64,000 nucleotides of DNA from Chroococcidiopsis sp. TS-821 (GCF_002939305.1 NZ_MVDI01000009.1:1-64000); one strand, 5' to 3'; positions 54,118 to 63,472 are shown, numbered from the stretch's first letter. Notes: generated from the letters alone by a model not told the origin. Numbers and translations: made by a program.

Positions 54118-54136
54118 TTAGCATCTTTTTGCAAAA

Positions 54137-55240
54137 ATGGCAAATGAGTATTTAACAATCAAAGAACTTACCGAAACTGTGGGTGGTAATATGACGCCAC
54201 GCATGGTACGGCATTATCATCAACTGGGTTTGTTACCACAACCGATGCGATCGCACAGCAACTACCGTCTATATACACAACAAGACGTTCAACAATTGCG
54301 GCGCATAGTTGCACTAAAACAACAAGGCTTTCAACTATCGCACATTCGCCAGTTACTCGAAACTGATTCTGCATCAGAAGTTAATACGCTGACAACGCAA
54401 CTACAACAACAATATCAGTCAGTGATGCAACAATTAGCACGGTTGCGCCAAACCGCCGCCGCCTTAGAAGGTTTATTAGGGCGCGATCGCGCGTGTCAAA
54501 ATTTGCAAGCCGAAGCAATTGCCCAACTGCGACTTTTAGAAGTCGAAACGCAAGATGGATTAGGACAATTAGAACAGTTGTGGGATAGTTGGGATGCTGC
54601 AACGCACGATCATCCTGAAGCCTTTACTGAATCGTTACAGCGATTGTTACCCGATTTGTCGAATCGTTCTGAAATTGAAGCCGACTTACTTTCCAAGCTG
54701 GTGTTAGCGTGCGGTGATGTGAGTTTAGTCAACTTTGTGCGGTTGGGAAATCAAGCGATCGCGGCTGCCAGAAATGCTCTATCATCAAATTGCCAAGTTG
54801 TCGGCGATGTTCCTGCTGTCGTTGCTGCTTTCGATCGTACCCGTCTAAAACATCTCGGCTGTCAAGTAACAACACTTATTGACGATCCTCACATTACCAG
54901 TGCGGCTGACGCTGAACAAATTTTCTGGAATCAACATCAATGCAAATTACAACAACTTGAAGATCGATGTATTTTAGTTGTAGGATACGCACCATCGGTA
55001 CTCATGGCAGCGTGTGATGCGGTAGAAAATGGCATACAACCCGCGTTGATTATCGGAATGCCCATAGGTTTTAGTCATGCGCCCGCAGCTAAACGTAGAT
55101 TAATGCGATCGCGTATTCCCTTTATTACGACTGAAGGAACGCTAGGTGGTGGATTACTTGCAGCAGTCGCACTCAATGCTTTGGCAGAATCGTTAATAGA
55201 AAAGCCCGACTGTCATTGTTATCTAGATGAGTGCAAATAG
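54137..55240 (+). CDS. coaR: CoaR-like cobalt-responsive regulator (MerR + CobH domain)
   Basis: The N-terminal MerR winged helix (TPRMVRHYHQLGLLPQPMRSHSNYRLY) and a dimerisation coil are followed, from about residue 150, by a precorrin-8X methylmutase (CobH/CbiC)-like domain: LVNFVRLGNQAIAAARNAL, VVGDVPAVVAAFD, AIVVGYAP-type ILVVGYAPSVL, and GMPIGFSHAPAAKRRL. The C-terminus has Cys359-His360-Cys361 and Cys366, the Cys-His-Cys type motif through which Synechocystis CoaR senses cobalt. This fusion is specific to CoaR. It should activate the coaT promoter at 53079-53110. The intervening MNT/HEPN pair separates it from its target. Confidence 0.93.
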   Translation: MANEYLTIKELTETVGGNMTPRMVRHYHQLGLLPQPMRSHSNYRLYTQQDVQQLRRIVALKQQGFQLSHIRQLLETDSASEVNTLTTQLQQQYQSVMQQLARLRQTAAALEGLLGRDRACQNLQAEAIAQLRLLEVETQDGLGQLEQLWDSWDAATHDHPEAFTESLQRLLPDLSNRSEIEADLLSKLVLACGDVSLVNFVRLGNQAIAAARNALSSNCQVVGDVPAVVAAFDRTRLKHLGCQVTTLIDDPHITSAADAEQIFWNQHQCKLQQLEDRCILVVGYAPSVLMAACDAVENGIQPALIIGMPIGFSHAPAAKRRLMRSRIPFITTEGTLGGGLLAAVALNALAESLIEKPDCHCYLDECK

Positions 55241-55246
55241 AATTGA

Positions 55247-56401
55247 CTAATGCTCGCATAAAGACAGAACCTGGCGATAAAACTTACGCTCAATTACCCA
55301 GCTTGGCTGAGGTGATGACATTACTTGCGTACGTGGGACAAACTCAATTGTATAGTCGAAGGGGCTGGGTTTACCTAACTGTGTCCAAGCTTCATATATT
55401 GTTTGCAGTTGTTTGTATAGTTCGCGATCGCCTTTGAGGAGTATGCAATTCTTTTGCGGGTAGATGAGAATTGTGTCACGTTGTGGGTCATAAAGACCAT
55501 AACCTGGAGGAGTGAGACTCCAAAAGGCACGACAGTCTTTCATTGCCATAAAATAGTAGAAGCTAACTGGAAAAGCAGACCACATGAGAGGGCTACGGGT
55601 ATGCTCAACTTCAATCCCCTCAAAAACGGGAAGTTCCTCAGCCTCTTCAAGCCCAAGTGAAGCTATCGCAGAAATATACCAAGGGTCATCTACAGACTCT
55701 TGATATTCAAAGAGCATAAAACCAGAAAAACCAACTATTTTTCCTTGAAGCGTACCCTCTTGGAGCCAAACTTTGACCAAGGGAGTCCAGCCTCCATGAG
55801 TTAGTGGTAACAACATAAAGCCCGAAGGTGAAAGCTGATCTACCCAGTAAGGTGAGATATCTTTACATCCAACTGTTGCAACAATTCGCTCGTACGGTGC
55901 TTTTTCTTGAACACCATAAAAGCCATCACGCAACACCAAAATAATGTCTGGGTAGCCTGCATCAGCGAGTAACCTTTGAGTTTGAACAATGACATCCTCT
56001 TGAACATCTACAGAAACGACTAGAGTTTGGTCGCCAACCAGTTCTGCTATCAAAGCTGCGTTATAACCTGTACCCGCTCCAATTTCTAAAACCTTAAGCC
56101 CTGGAGTGAGTGCCAGCAACTCTAGCATATAGGCAATTAACATCGGTTCGGACGTTGAACTTGATGGTTTTCCATCACTTGTACGAGTGACAAGAGAATT
56201 GCCAGAATAAATTAGATCTAGGTGTTCTGGATTTGGGTTATATGGGTTATGTGCAATCGGTTGCAAGTCACCTGGAAGATAAAATGTTTCTAATAATCTA
56301 TGGCGTTGAACTTTGCGAAAGGCATTTTCTACTTCAATTGAGTGTATAGCACGTTGCTCTTTGAGTTTGTTTACCATCTGATTTAGGTAATCTACATACA
56401 T
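55247..56401 (-). CDS. Protein-L-isoaspartate O-methyltransferase-like methyltransferase
   Basis: Residues 70-240 resemble PCMT: SSSTSEPMLIAYMLELL, the SAM motif LEIGAGTGYNAALIAEL, VVSVDVQEDV and YERIVATVGCKDIS. The N-terminal 60 residues and the last 150 residues have no PCMT counterpart, making the protein (384 aa) much longer than repair PCMT (about 210). Such extended forms modify peptides in some lanthipeptide systems, but no precursor peptide gene was seen nearby. The stop is 6 bp from the coaR stop (convergent). Confidence 0.85.
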   Translation of the reverse strand: MYVDYLNQMVNKLKEQRAIHSIEVENAFRKVQRHRLLETFYLPGDLQPIAHNPYNPNPEHLDLIYSGNSLVTRTSDGKPSSSTSEPMLIAYMLELLALTPGLKVLEIGAGTGYNAALIAELVGDQTLVVSVDVQEDVIVQTQRLLADAGYPDIILVLRDGFYGVQEKAPYERIVATVGCKDISPYWVDQLSPSGFMLLPLTHGGWTPLVKVWLQEGTLQGKIVGFSGFMLFEYQESVDDPWYISAIASLGLEEAEELPVFEGIEVEHTRSPLMWSAFPVSFYYFMAMKDCRAFWSLTPPGYGLYDPQRDTILIYPQKNCILLKGDRELYKQLQTIYEAWTQLGKPSPFDYTIEFVPRTQVMSSPQPSWVIERKFYRQVLSLCEH

Positions 56402-56439
56402 TTCAATTCCTCGAGGACGTATCCACTTACAATTTCTAT

Positions 56440-56466
56440 TAAAAAGCCTTGCGACTAAAGTCGCGG
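56440..56466 (-). terminator. Palindromic hairpin downstream of the SDR gene
   Basis: On the minus strand GCGACT-TT-AGTCGC (56464-56451) is followed by AAGGCTTTTT. It lies about 100 bp after the SDR stop. The GCGACTAAAGTCGC palindrome is also, to my recollection, a common interspersed intergenic element in cyanobacteria, so it may be a repeat used as a terminator. Confidence 0.55.
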
Positions 56467-56562
56467 CTACCTATAGGAGTGTTGAGGAGGTAACGTATGT
56501 TTTATAGTCTGCAAATGTGGATAAAGTTTATTTAGCTGCGAATTCATTTGCAAAGCGATCAT

Positions 56563-57324
56563 TTACATCGCGCTATATCCACCATCAACCATTAAGATAG
56601 TACCTGTAACGTAAGAAGACGCTTGCGAAGCTAAAAAGATTACAGATCCTGCGAGTTCTTCAGGTTTTCCTCGACGCCCCATCGGTGTAAACGTTTTAAT
56701 TTGTTCTTGCTTTTTAAGATCAGCGTGAACATCACCCGCGCCTTGCATGATATTTTCAAAGTAGCCTGGAGCGAAACCATTAACGCGAATTCCTTTATTT
56801 GCCCACTCAACTGCCATTGTTTTTACTAACTGATTTACACCTCCTTTAGCTGCTGCGTAAGCGACTAATCCATGAATTCCGACAACGCTGGCAATTGATG
56901 AATTCATAATGATTGAACCACCTGTGCCTTGTTGTAGCATTTGTTTGGCGGCTGCTTGAGCGCAGTTAAAATAACCTTTCAAGTCAACATTAATAATTGC
57001 ATCCCATTCATTCTCTGTTAACTCTTCTGCTGGTTTAATAATGTCAATTCCAGCATTGCAGACCATAACATCGAGTTTGCCATAGTGCGTTACTGTCTGA
57101 TTTACTAGTTGCAGACACGCTTCGCGTATCGTAACATCAACACCCAAAGCTAATGCATTGCCTATTGTTCGCGCTGTAGCTTCAGCTTCTGTATAGTCAA
57201 TATCGGCAATAACTACACCCGCACCAGCATCAGCTAATCCTTGCGCGATCGCTTTACCCAATCCTCTTGCTGCACCTGTTACAATTGCTACTTTCTCTGT
57301 TAAATCGAATAGTTCTTGACTCAT
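56563..57324 (-). CDS. Short-chain dehydrogenase/reductase (SDR)
   Basis: This classical SDR of 253 residues has the TGAARGLGKAIA cofactor loop, with acidic ADID after strand 2 favouring NAD(H). CNAGID, the catalytic Ser in MNSSIASV, Tyr-x3-Lys in YAAAKGG, and FAPGYF follow. The C-terminal VTGTILMVDGGYSAM is typical of the FabG/glucose-dehydrogenase-like group. The substrate is not evident; the closest appearance is to gluconate 5-dehydrogenase-type enzymes. ATG 57324 is preferred to TTG 57333. Confidence 0.9.
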   Translation of the reverse strand: MSQELFDLTEKVAIVTGAARGLGKAIAQGLADAGAGVVIADIDYTEAEATARTIGNALALGVDVTIREACLQLVNQTVTHYGKLDVMVCNAGIDIIKPAEELTENEWDAIINVDLKGYFNCAQAAAKQMLQQGTGGSIIMNSSIASVVGIHGLVAYAAAKGGVNQLVKTMAVEWANKGIRVNGFAPGYFENIMQGAGDVHADLKKQEQIKTFTPMGRRGKPEELAGSVIFLASQASSYVTGTILMVDGGYSAM

Positions 57325-57967
57325 AGCTAACAACGTAATTTAGAGCATGTGTGAGAAGTTTACGCACCTAAGTACATCAGTATCAAACTAATGTTTGTAG
57401 TAGTTGTTTAATACAGAAGCGAAGAAATATAGGTTTTTATAACCCACCTATATAAATGAGGCGATCGCCCTATAATACTGATTTTCTTCATGTTAAATCT
57501 ACAACCCAATTCTTCTTAAAAATACTTATTTTATTGCAGTAGTTAGATTAAGGATTGAAAACAAAATCGTCAATTATTTTATTAAGAAAACATTAAAAAT
57601 TGAATGTACTGCTATTATCTTATCTACAGATGTAAGAGCTAGTAAGTAAAACAATAGTTTCTTCTATAAACTATGTCAAAATGTTAATTATTTTCCTCAC
57701 AACTTCCTCACAATCTTCTCATAACCTGAAAACAGTACAATACTACATTGTTTAAATAAGACTTTCTATAACCTATAGAAATTAGTTATGCAATAAGGAA
57801 AAACCATATTATGCAATAGTTTTCAGATCTTTTAACAATAATCTAACCCTCTTCCTGTCAGAGTAGTTTTGCTGATAGTAATAAGCCTATTAATACAGGA
57901 ACAAGAGATTTCTGTTATTTTTTCGTGCAAAAAGTTTAAATTTACTTTAAATAGGAGATTCAAAACT
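57325..57967. other. AT-rich upstream region of the RTX protease gene
   Basis: This 0.64-kb divergent region between the SDR and protease genes contains no gene. It carries an OmpR/PhoB-type repeat array and -10 box (57693-57741, listed separately) and a long leader of about 220 nt before the protease ATG. Confidence 0.6.
57693..57741 (+). promoter_or_regulatory. Triple 11-bp direct repeat plus -10 box (Pho-box-like)
   Basis: TTCCTCACAAC, TTCCTCACAAT and CTTCTCATAAC follow each other at 11-bp period (57693-57725). Exactly 10 bp later lies TACAAT (57736-57741). No -35 box is needed in this geometry, which matches promoters activated by PhoB/OmpR-family regulators; cyanobacterial SphR boxes are 8-bp repeats with 3-bp spacers. 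The regulator is inferred. Confidence 0.6.
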
Positions 57968-60900
57968 ATGGATAAGAACTCTCCAGCTAATGATGTTACC
58001 AAATTAACCAATAATAACTATGATGATTATGGTCCATTAATATCGGGTAACAAAGTTACGTGGTATGCCTATTATCCTGAATGGGATTGGGATTCGGAAA
58101 TTTTCTTCTATAATGGTCAAAAGATTATTCAAGTAACTAATAACAATTACTACGAGTATCCTTCGGATATTTCAGGCAGTAACGTAGTTTGGTCGGGTTA
58201 TGATGGTAGTGATGATTATGATTATGAAATCTATCTCTACAACGGTACAAATACTGTCCAAATTACTAAAGATAAGAACTATGACTATAGCCCAAGGGTA
58301 GATGGTAACAAAGTTGTTTGGTATGCCTATAATCAGAATTTTACTGATAGTAACGTCTATCTTTACGATGGTACTAAAATTATCCAGCTAACTAACAGTA
58401 ATACATCAGCTTATAGTCCAGAGATTTCAGGTAATAATGTAGTTTGGTATGCCTACGACGGCAATGATGATGAAATTTATCTCTACGATGGCACGCAGAC
58501 TATTCAAATCACCAATAATGACAAATCAGACTATAGCCCGCGAATAGATGGCAACAAAATAGTTTGGTCAGGCTACGACGGCAATGATGATGAAATCTAT
58601 CTCTACGATGGCACTCAAATCATTCAACTAACAGATAATGACACCTACGACTACAGCCCACAGATTTCTGGTAACAATGTAGTCTGGCTAGGGTCCGACG
58701 GCAATGATAATGAAATCTATCTCTACGATGGCACTCAAACCATCCAAATTACTGACAATAATTTTTATGAAAGTGACCCACAGATAGATGGCAATAGAAT
58801 AGTTTGGTCAAGCTACGAAGGTAATGATAGCGAAATTTATCTCTATGATGGCGATATTACCCAAATAACTGATAATAATACCTACGATTACAGCCCCCAA
58901 ATCTCCGGTAATAAGGTTGTTTGGAGCGGATACGATGGTTCAGACTACGAAATTTACCTTTATGAGATTCCGCCAGGTCTCAAACTCGATGGTACAGAGG
59001 GAGATGATATTCTAACGGGTGGTAGAGGTCCCGACACAATTTCTGGTTTTGGTGGTGATGATATTTTACAAGGGTTGGGTGGCAATGACCTGATTTTTGG
59101 TGGCAGTGGTAATGACCTCATTACTGGCGGAGATGGTAAAGATCGAGCCGAAGGTGGACTGGGTAACGATACGATCTCTGGCAATAGCGGTAATGATATC
59201 CTCCTGGGAAATGAAGGAAACGACAATATTCTCGGTGGTGAGGGAAATGACTCAGTTGAGGGTGGAGTCGGAAGCGATCGCATACTCGGACAAGCAGGCA
59301 ATGATACGCTCGCTGGTCAAGGCGGCAATGATATTGTTGACGGTGGAGATGGCGTAGATTTACTTTTTGGTGGCGCCGGAAGCGATCGCCTTGTTGGTGG
59401 TAGAGGTAATGATAGTCTCAGCGGTGATGCGGGCGCAGATACGCTTGTAGGTGGATTTGATAACGATAGCCTTGATGGTGGAACCGGAAACGATCGCCTT
59501 GTTGGCGTTCACCTTCCTGTTGTTGCTGGTACTCCCTCTGGATACGGTACTGGTGAAATCGATACCCTATCTGGCAGTGCAGGAAACGATACCTTTGTGC
59601 TTGGTGATAACATTCGCGTGTACTACGACGATGGCGATCCACTAACCACAGGAGAATCTGACTACGCTTTGATTGCCGATTACAACGCTAGCGAAGATAC
59701 TCTAGAACGTTATGGTGCAGATAATCTGTATAAACTAGACTACTTTACTACTCCAGAAGGACGAGTAGATGCAGCGATGATCTACGATCCAGGCGTGACA
59801 GCCAGGGGAGAGACGATCGCAATTTTACAAGGAAAGGCGCCTAATCCCACCGCAACTGCGACAACGCTTGCTGCACAACCCATCGTAGATGACGATACAA
59901 GTGAAAGTCCTATTCCTGAAAATACGAACCCATTAGTCCAACTAGAGGGATTGATAGAAGGAAGAGACTATGCACAAGGCGAGGTCATTATCAAGCTGAA
60001 CCCTGGAGTCAGTAGCAGCGAAGCTAATACGCTACGCGAAAAACTAGGTGCAGAAGTTCTAGAAACAACTAAAACCCTAGGAATTCAACGCTGGTCGATT
60101 TCCGGAACAAGTGTCAGACAAGCGATCGAGAGTTTTGGTAACGATCCGCGCATAGAGTACATCCAACCTAACTTTATCGTTCGTACCACAGCAACAATTC
60201 CTAGCGACCCGCGCTTTAACGAACTTTGGGGACTCAACAATACAGGACAAACAGGTGGTAAGGTAGATGCCGATATTGATGCTCCTGAAGCTTGGGATAC
60301 TCAAACAGGAAGTGATGTCGTTGTGGGAGTTATCGATACAGGCGTCGATTATACTCATCCAGACCTCAACGACAACATGTGGAAGAATCCAGGCGAAGTT
60401 GCTGGAGATGGCATTGACAATGATGGTAATGGATTCGTCGATGATGTCTACGGTTATGACTTCGTGTATGAAGACAGCGATCCGATGGATGTCTACGGTC
60501 ATGGAACGCACGTCTCTGGAACCATTGCTGCTGAAGCGAACAACAATCAAGGTGTTGTCGGCGTAAACTGGAATGCCAAAATCATGGCGTTGAAGTTCCT
60601 AAGCGATGACGGTTGGGGCTATACTTTCGATGCGATTCAAGCAGTAGAATACGCCACCTTGATGAAGAAAAACCACGGAGTCAACATTAATCTCACTAAC
60701 AATAGCTGGGGTGGTGGTGGCTACGACCGAGGATTGTATGATGCGATCGCCGCCGCAGGTCAAGCAGGACAATTATTTATCGCAGCTGCTGGTAATGGCT
60801 ACGGTAACGACAATGACACAAATCCTTTTTATCCTGCGACTTACGACCTCGATAACGTCATCTCCGTCGCTGCAACTAACCATAACGATCAACTAGCCTA

Positions 60901-61165
60901 TTTTTCTAATATTGGAGCAACAACAGTCGATCTCGGAGCACCAGGAGAAGATGTTCTCAGTACGGTTCCTGGAAATGGGTATGCTGTCTACAGCGGAACA
61001 TCCATGGCGACACCTCACGTAGCAGGAGTTGCGAGTTTACTATGGTCAGAAGACCCTAGCCTCAGCACGCAAGAAGTCAAAGAACTACTGTTAAATGTCG
61101 ATCCACTGGCTGCGTTAGATGGTAAAGTCGTTGCCAACGGTCGGCTTAATGCCTTTAGCCCTTAG
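57968..61165 (+). CDS. Beta-propeller / RTX / subtilisin-like (S8) protease
   Basis: Eight tandem repeats of about 41 residues (consensus DNxxYDYSPQISGNNVVW) form a TolB-like propeller (residues 6-330). RTX nonapeptides GGxGxDxxx bind calcium (338-511), followed by a conserved FVLGD...YALIADYN unit. An I9-like propeptide comes next (about 658-741, YAQGEVIIKLNPGVSS). The S8 domain has Asp in VIDTGVDYTHPD (about 789), His in YGHGTHVSG (845), Asn in AAAGNGYG and Ser in GTSMATPH (1010). There is no signal peptide, so type I secretion is likely. ATG 57968 has AGGAG 10 nt upstream. It ends right after the S8 domain; the next RTX block is in the +1 frame. Confidence 0.92.
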   Translation: MDKNSPANDVTKLTNNNYDDYGPLISGNKVTWYAYYPEWDWDSEIFFYNGQKIIQVTNNNYYEYPSDISGSNVVWSGYDGSDDYDYEIYLYNGTNTVQITKDKNYDYSPRVDGNKVVWYAYNQNFTDSNVYLYDGTKIIQLTNSNTSAYSPEISGNNVVWYAYDGNDDEIYLYDGTQTIQITNNDKSDYSPRIDGNKIVWSGYDGNDDEIYLYDGTQIIQLTDNDTYDYSPQISGNNVVWLGSDGNDNEIYLYDGTQTIQITDNNFYESDPQIDGNRIVWSSYEGNDSEIYLYDGDITQITDNNTYDYSPQISGNKVVWSGYDGSDYEIYLYEIPPGLKLDGTEGDDILTGGRGPDTISGFGGDDILQGLGGNDLIFGGSGNDLITGGDGKDRAEGGLGNDTISGNSGNDILLGNEGNDNILGGEGNDSVEGGVGSDRILGQAGNDTLAGQGGNDIVDGGDGVDLLFGGAGSDRLVGGRGNDSLSGDAGADTLVGGFDNDSLDGGTGNDRLVGVHLPVVAGTPSGYGTGEIDTLSGSAGNDTFVLGDNIRVYYDDGDPLTTGESDYALIADYNASEDTLERYGADNLYKLDYFTTPEGRVDAAMIYDPGVTARGETIAILQGKAPNPTATATTLAAQPIVDDDTSESPIPENTNPLVQLEGLIEGRDYAQGEVIIKLNPGVSSSEANTLREKLGAEVLETTKTLGIQRWSISGTSVRQAIESFGNDPRIEYIQPNFIVRTTATIPSDPRFNELWGLNNTGQTGGKVDADIDAPEAWDTQTGSDVVVGVIDTGVDYTHPDLNDNMWKNPGEVAGDGIDNDGNGFVDDVYGYDFVYEDSDPMDVYGHGTHVSGTIAAEANNNQGVVGVNWNAKIMALKFLSDDGWGYTFDAIQAVEYATLMKKNHGVNINLTNNSWGGGGYDRGLYDAIAAAGQAGQLFIAAAGNGYGNDNDTNPFYPATYDLDNVISVAATNHNDQLAYFSNIGATTVDLGAPGEDVLSTVPGNGYAVYSGTSMATPHVAGVASLLWSEDPSLSTQEVKELLLNVDPLAALDGKVVANGRLNAFSP
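57985..58960 (+). repeat. Eight tandem ~123-bp repeats encoding propeller blades
   Basis: The repeat unit encodes about 41 residues ending EIYLYDGTxxIQIT. Neighbouring units from 58440 to 58760 are nearly identical at DNA level (TACGACGGCAATGATGATGA recurs), a sign of recent duplication. Confidence 0.85.
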
Positions 61166-62063
61166 CGAACTAGGACCGCCGAATGAAATTACTGGTACTG
61201 CAGGTGATGATGTCATTACAGGTACTAATCGACGCGATCGCATCTTCGGTCTTGCTGGTAATGATGTTATTCAAGCATTAGCAGGTAAAGACACAGTTTT
61301 TGGCGGTGCTGGTAACGATTTGATTCTTGCTGACGAAGGCGATGATAGCGTTGAAGGCGGCGCTGGTAACGATAGAATCTTCGGTGGCGATGGCGATGAT
61401 ATTTTATTAGGTCAAGGTGGTAGCGATAGCATCCTCAGTGGCGACGGTAATGACTCGATTAATGGTGGCGACGGTCTAGATCGCCTTTTAGGTGAAGCTG
61501 GCAACGATACAATTAATGGTGCAAATGGCAACGATACTCTTGATGGTGGAGAAGGTAACGATTACCTTAACGGCGGTGCTAATTTAGATCGTCTTTTTGG
61601 TGGACGAGGAGACGATACGCTCTTGGGTGCAGCTGGTGCGGATAGTCTTTTTGGTGGCTTGGGTAACGATTCGCTCAATGGCGGTGCGGGAAGCGATCGC
61701 GTAGTTGGTGTTGACACCTCTAGTGGTTTCGGTACAGGTGAAATTGATGTTCTTGCTGGATCAGGAGACGGCGATGTATTTGTTTTAGGAGATCAAAACC
61801 GCGTCTTCTACAGCGATAACAATCCTGTCACTACAGGAGAATCTGACTATGCTTTAATCGCCGACTTCAACGCTAGCCAAGATTCTATTCAATTACATGG
61901 CTTAGCTGAGCAGTATAGCCTAGACTTTTTCACAGTTGATAATACGATCAATGCTGCTTTAATTTACGATCCTGGTGATACGGAAAGAGGCGAACTTATT
62001 GGTATCTTATCTAACGTTTCCGCCGATCTAACTATTACTGCTCCTGCTTTTGCGTTTGTCTAA
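61119..62063 (+). CDS. RTX calcium-binding repeat protein, likely the split C-terminus of the protease
   Basis: From about 61170 the frame encodes GPPNEITGTAGDDVITGTN and then about fifteen GGxGxD-type RTX nonapeptides. A terminal FVLGDQNRVFYSDN...YALIADFNASQDSIQLHG unit duplicates the one in the upstream gene. The frame overlaps the protease end by 47 bp in +1 register, and the first 15 or so codons from ATG 61119 are merely the protease sequence read in another frame. It has no ribosome-binding site. It may be a separated C-terminal secretion domain, a frameshift product, or a pseudogene piece. The C-terminus (ITAPAFAFV) is apolar, as in type I secretion signals. Confidence 0.72.
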   Translation: MVKSLPTVGLMPLALSELGPPNEITGTAGDDVITGTNRRDRIFGLAGNDVIQALAGKDTVFGGAGNDLILADEGDDSVEGGAGNDRIFGGDGDDILLGQGGSDSILSGDGNDSINGGDGLDRLLGEAGNDTINGANGNDTLDGGEGNDYLNGGANLDRLFGGRGDDTLLGAAGADSLFGGLGNDSLNGGAGSDRVVGVDTSSGFGTGEIDVLAGSGDGDVFVLGDQNRVFYSDNNPVTTGESDYALIADFNASQDSIQLHGLAEQYSLDFFTVDNTINAALIYDPGDTERGELIGILSNVSADLTITAPAFAFV

Positions 62064-62105
62064 GGTTTCAGCAGTTACCTAAGGTAGCTACTATAGCTGA
62101 TAGCA

Positions 62106-62151
62106 ATACCAGTACCGTTAACTAATCTGCGCTCGGTTGCGGTGCTGGTAT
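62106..62151. terminator. Large hairpin between convergent genes
   Basis: ATACCAGTACCG (62106-62117) pairs with CGGTGCTGGTAT (62140-62151) over 12 bp with one G-T pair and a 22-nt loop. It lies between the RTX gene and nhaC, which converge. There is no T tract, so it may act as a bidirectional end or mRNA stabiliser. Confidence 0.5.
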
Positions 62152-62167
62152 CAATCGAATTGAAAAC

Positions 62168-63472
62168 TTACCATCTATCAAATTTAATCAAGCACAGAAG
62201 TGGCAACAAATATAAATAAAATGCGTAGGGAATAAATCCTACATCAGTCATTAAAATTGTTGCGGGTACAAGCCCTGCAATATTCCAAGGAATCAAAGGA
62301 GATAGAACAACAACTGTATTTTCTAAATCGATTGCTAGTTGATACTTATCTAGCTTTTTATGCTGATAGCTTTCTTGTACAATTTGTTGCGTTAGCAGAA
62401 TCGCGATAGTTTGAGTACAACCAAAAGCTGCTGCCGCAGTTCCTACAAGAATTGTGCCAAAAAATAATCGACTTCTTGTGCGTGCCTTTCGGAGAAATCT
62501 TTCAATCACTTCTAGAGTTTTTGTTCCACCAATTATTCCTGCTAAAGCTGTAGAAATAATAACAACTATTGAAACTTTAAGCATAGAAACAATACCGCCT
62601 CCTTTGAGGATAGAAGCTAAAGCAGTTGTCTCATCTAATTCAAACCCAAATACAGCATAGTTAGTAATTTGAAATATCGAGTAGTTTTGCAGAGTTACTC
62701 CAATTACTAAACTTGCAACTATACTCAATAGTAAAGTCAGCTTAACTTCAACTTGTAAGAAGGAAAGTACTAAAATAACAACTGCTGGTAATAATACATA
62801 AGCACTAAGATCGAAAAAAAGTGGCATTTCGGTAGTTAAAGTGCTGTTAGCAACACCTACAGGATTACTAATTGATAACCCTAAATAAATAATGCTAGCC
62901 ACAAGTAAAGGCAGCCAGCCAGTTATTACCATATTCTTGAGATTGACATATAATTTAGTGCTGGTAATTGTGGCAATTAGATTTGCGCTAGAAGACATGG
63001 GAGAAGCGCGATCGCCTACATACGCCCCAGCGATAATCGCACCTGCTACTAAGTGCGTATTAACGGGGCTTTCTCTTGCCATAATCATTAAAGCAACACC
63101 AATAGTACTCACAGTTCCAAAGGAAGTGCCAAGGAGTACAGAAACTATGCTAGTTAAAGTAAAGGCTGCTAAAATAAAATACCGAGGATGAAGAAATTGA
63201 ACGCCATAATACACAAGTGCAGGGACTGTTCCGGCTGCCATCCAAACGGCTGTCACTGCACCAATAAGCAAGAGAATGTAAATAACAGAAAAAGATTTTT
63301 TGCTACTAGCTATCGCTAAAGACAATAAAGTTTTTAACGCAAATCCTCTACGCCAAAGGATGATGGTAAATATAATTAAAGAAATTATCAGGGGATAGGC
63401 AATAAAGTAACCTTGAGTGATGCTAAATATTATGCAAATAAAAGAAACTAAAATAGCAGCGATTAAATCCAT
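62168..63472 (-). CDS. nhaC: NhaC-family Na+/H+ antiporter
   Basis: The 434-residue protein has about 11-12 membrane segments. NhaC-family residues include LLGTSFGTVSTIGVALMIMA, GAYVGDRASPMSSSANLIA and FGCTQTIAILLTQQIV. The family exchanges Na+ for H+, sometimes with malate or lactate. A housekeeping role in sodium and pH balance is expected. No adjacent regulator is seen. It is convergent with the RTX gene. Confidence 0.9.
   Translation of the reverse strand: MDLIAAILVSFICIIFSITQGYFIAYPLIISLIIFTIILWRRGFALKTLLSLAIASSKKSFSVIYILLLIGAVTAVWMAAGTVPALVYYGVQFLHPRYFILAAFTLTSIVSVLLGTSFGTVSTIGVALMIMARESPVNTHLVAGAIIAGAYVGDRASPMSSSANLIATITSTKLYVNLKNMVITGWLPLLVASIIYLGLSISNPVGVANSTLTTEMPLFFDLSAYVLLPAVVILVLSFLQVEVKLTLLLSIVASLVIGVTLQNYSIFQITNYAVFGFELDETTALASILKGGGIVSMLKVSIVVIISTALAGIIGGTKTLEVIERFLRKARTRSRLFFGTILVGTAAAAFGCTQTIAILLTQQIVQESYQHKKLDKYQLAIDLENTVVVLSPLIPWNIAGLVPATILMTDVGFIPYAFYLYLLPLLCLIKFDRW

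Noticed and set aside
55231-55660. Plus-strand frames after coaR
   Set aside because: They run antisense through the 3' end of the isoaspartyl methyltransferase-like gene and have no recognisable features.
55247-56401. Possible peptide-modifying (lanthipeptide-type) methyltransferase system
   Set aside because: No precursor peptide, cyclase or protease gene was found around it, so only the general methyltransferase call is kept.
58960-59301. 113-codon minus-strand frame rich in Pro and Ser
   Set aside because: It is the complement of RTX repeats, a common artefact.
58440-59500. Regularly spaced repeats suggesting a CRISPR array
   Set aside because: The repeats are in-frame codons for propeller blades and RTX nonapeptides. 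Unit lengths (123 bp and 27 bp) and absence of unique spacers exclude CRISPR.
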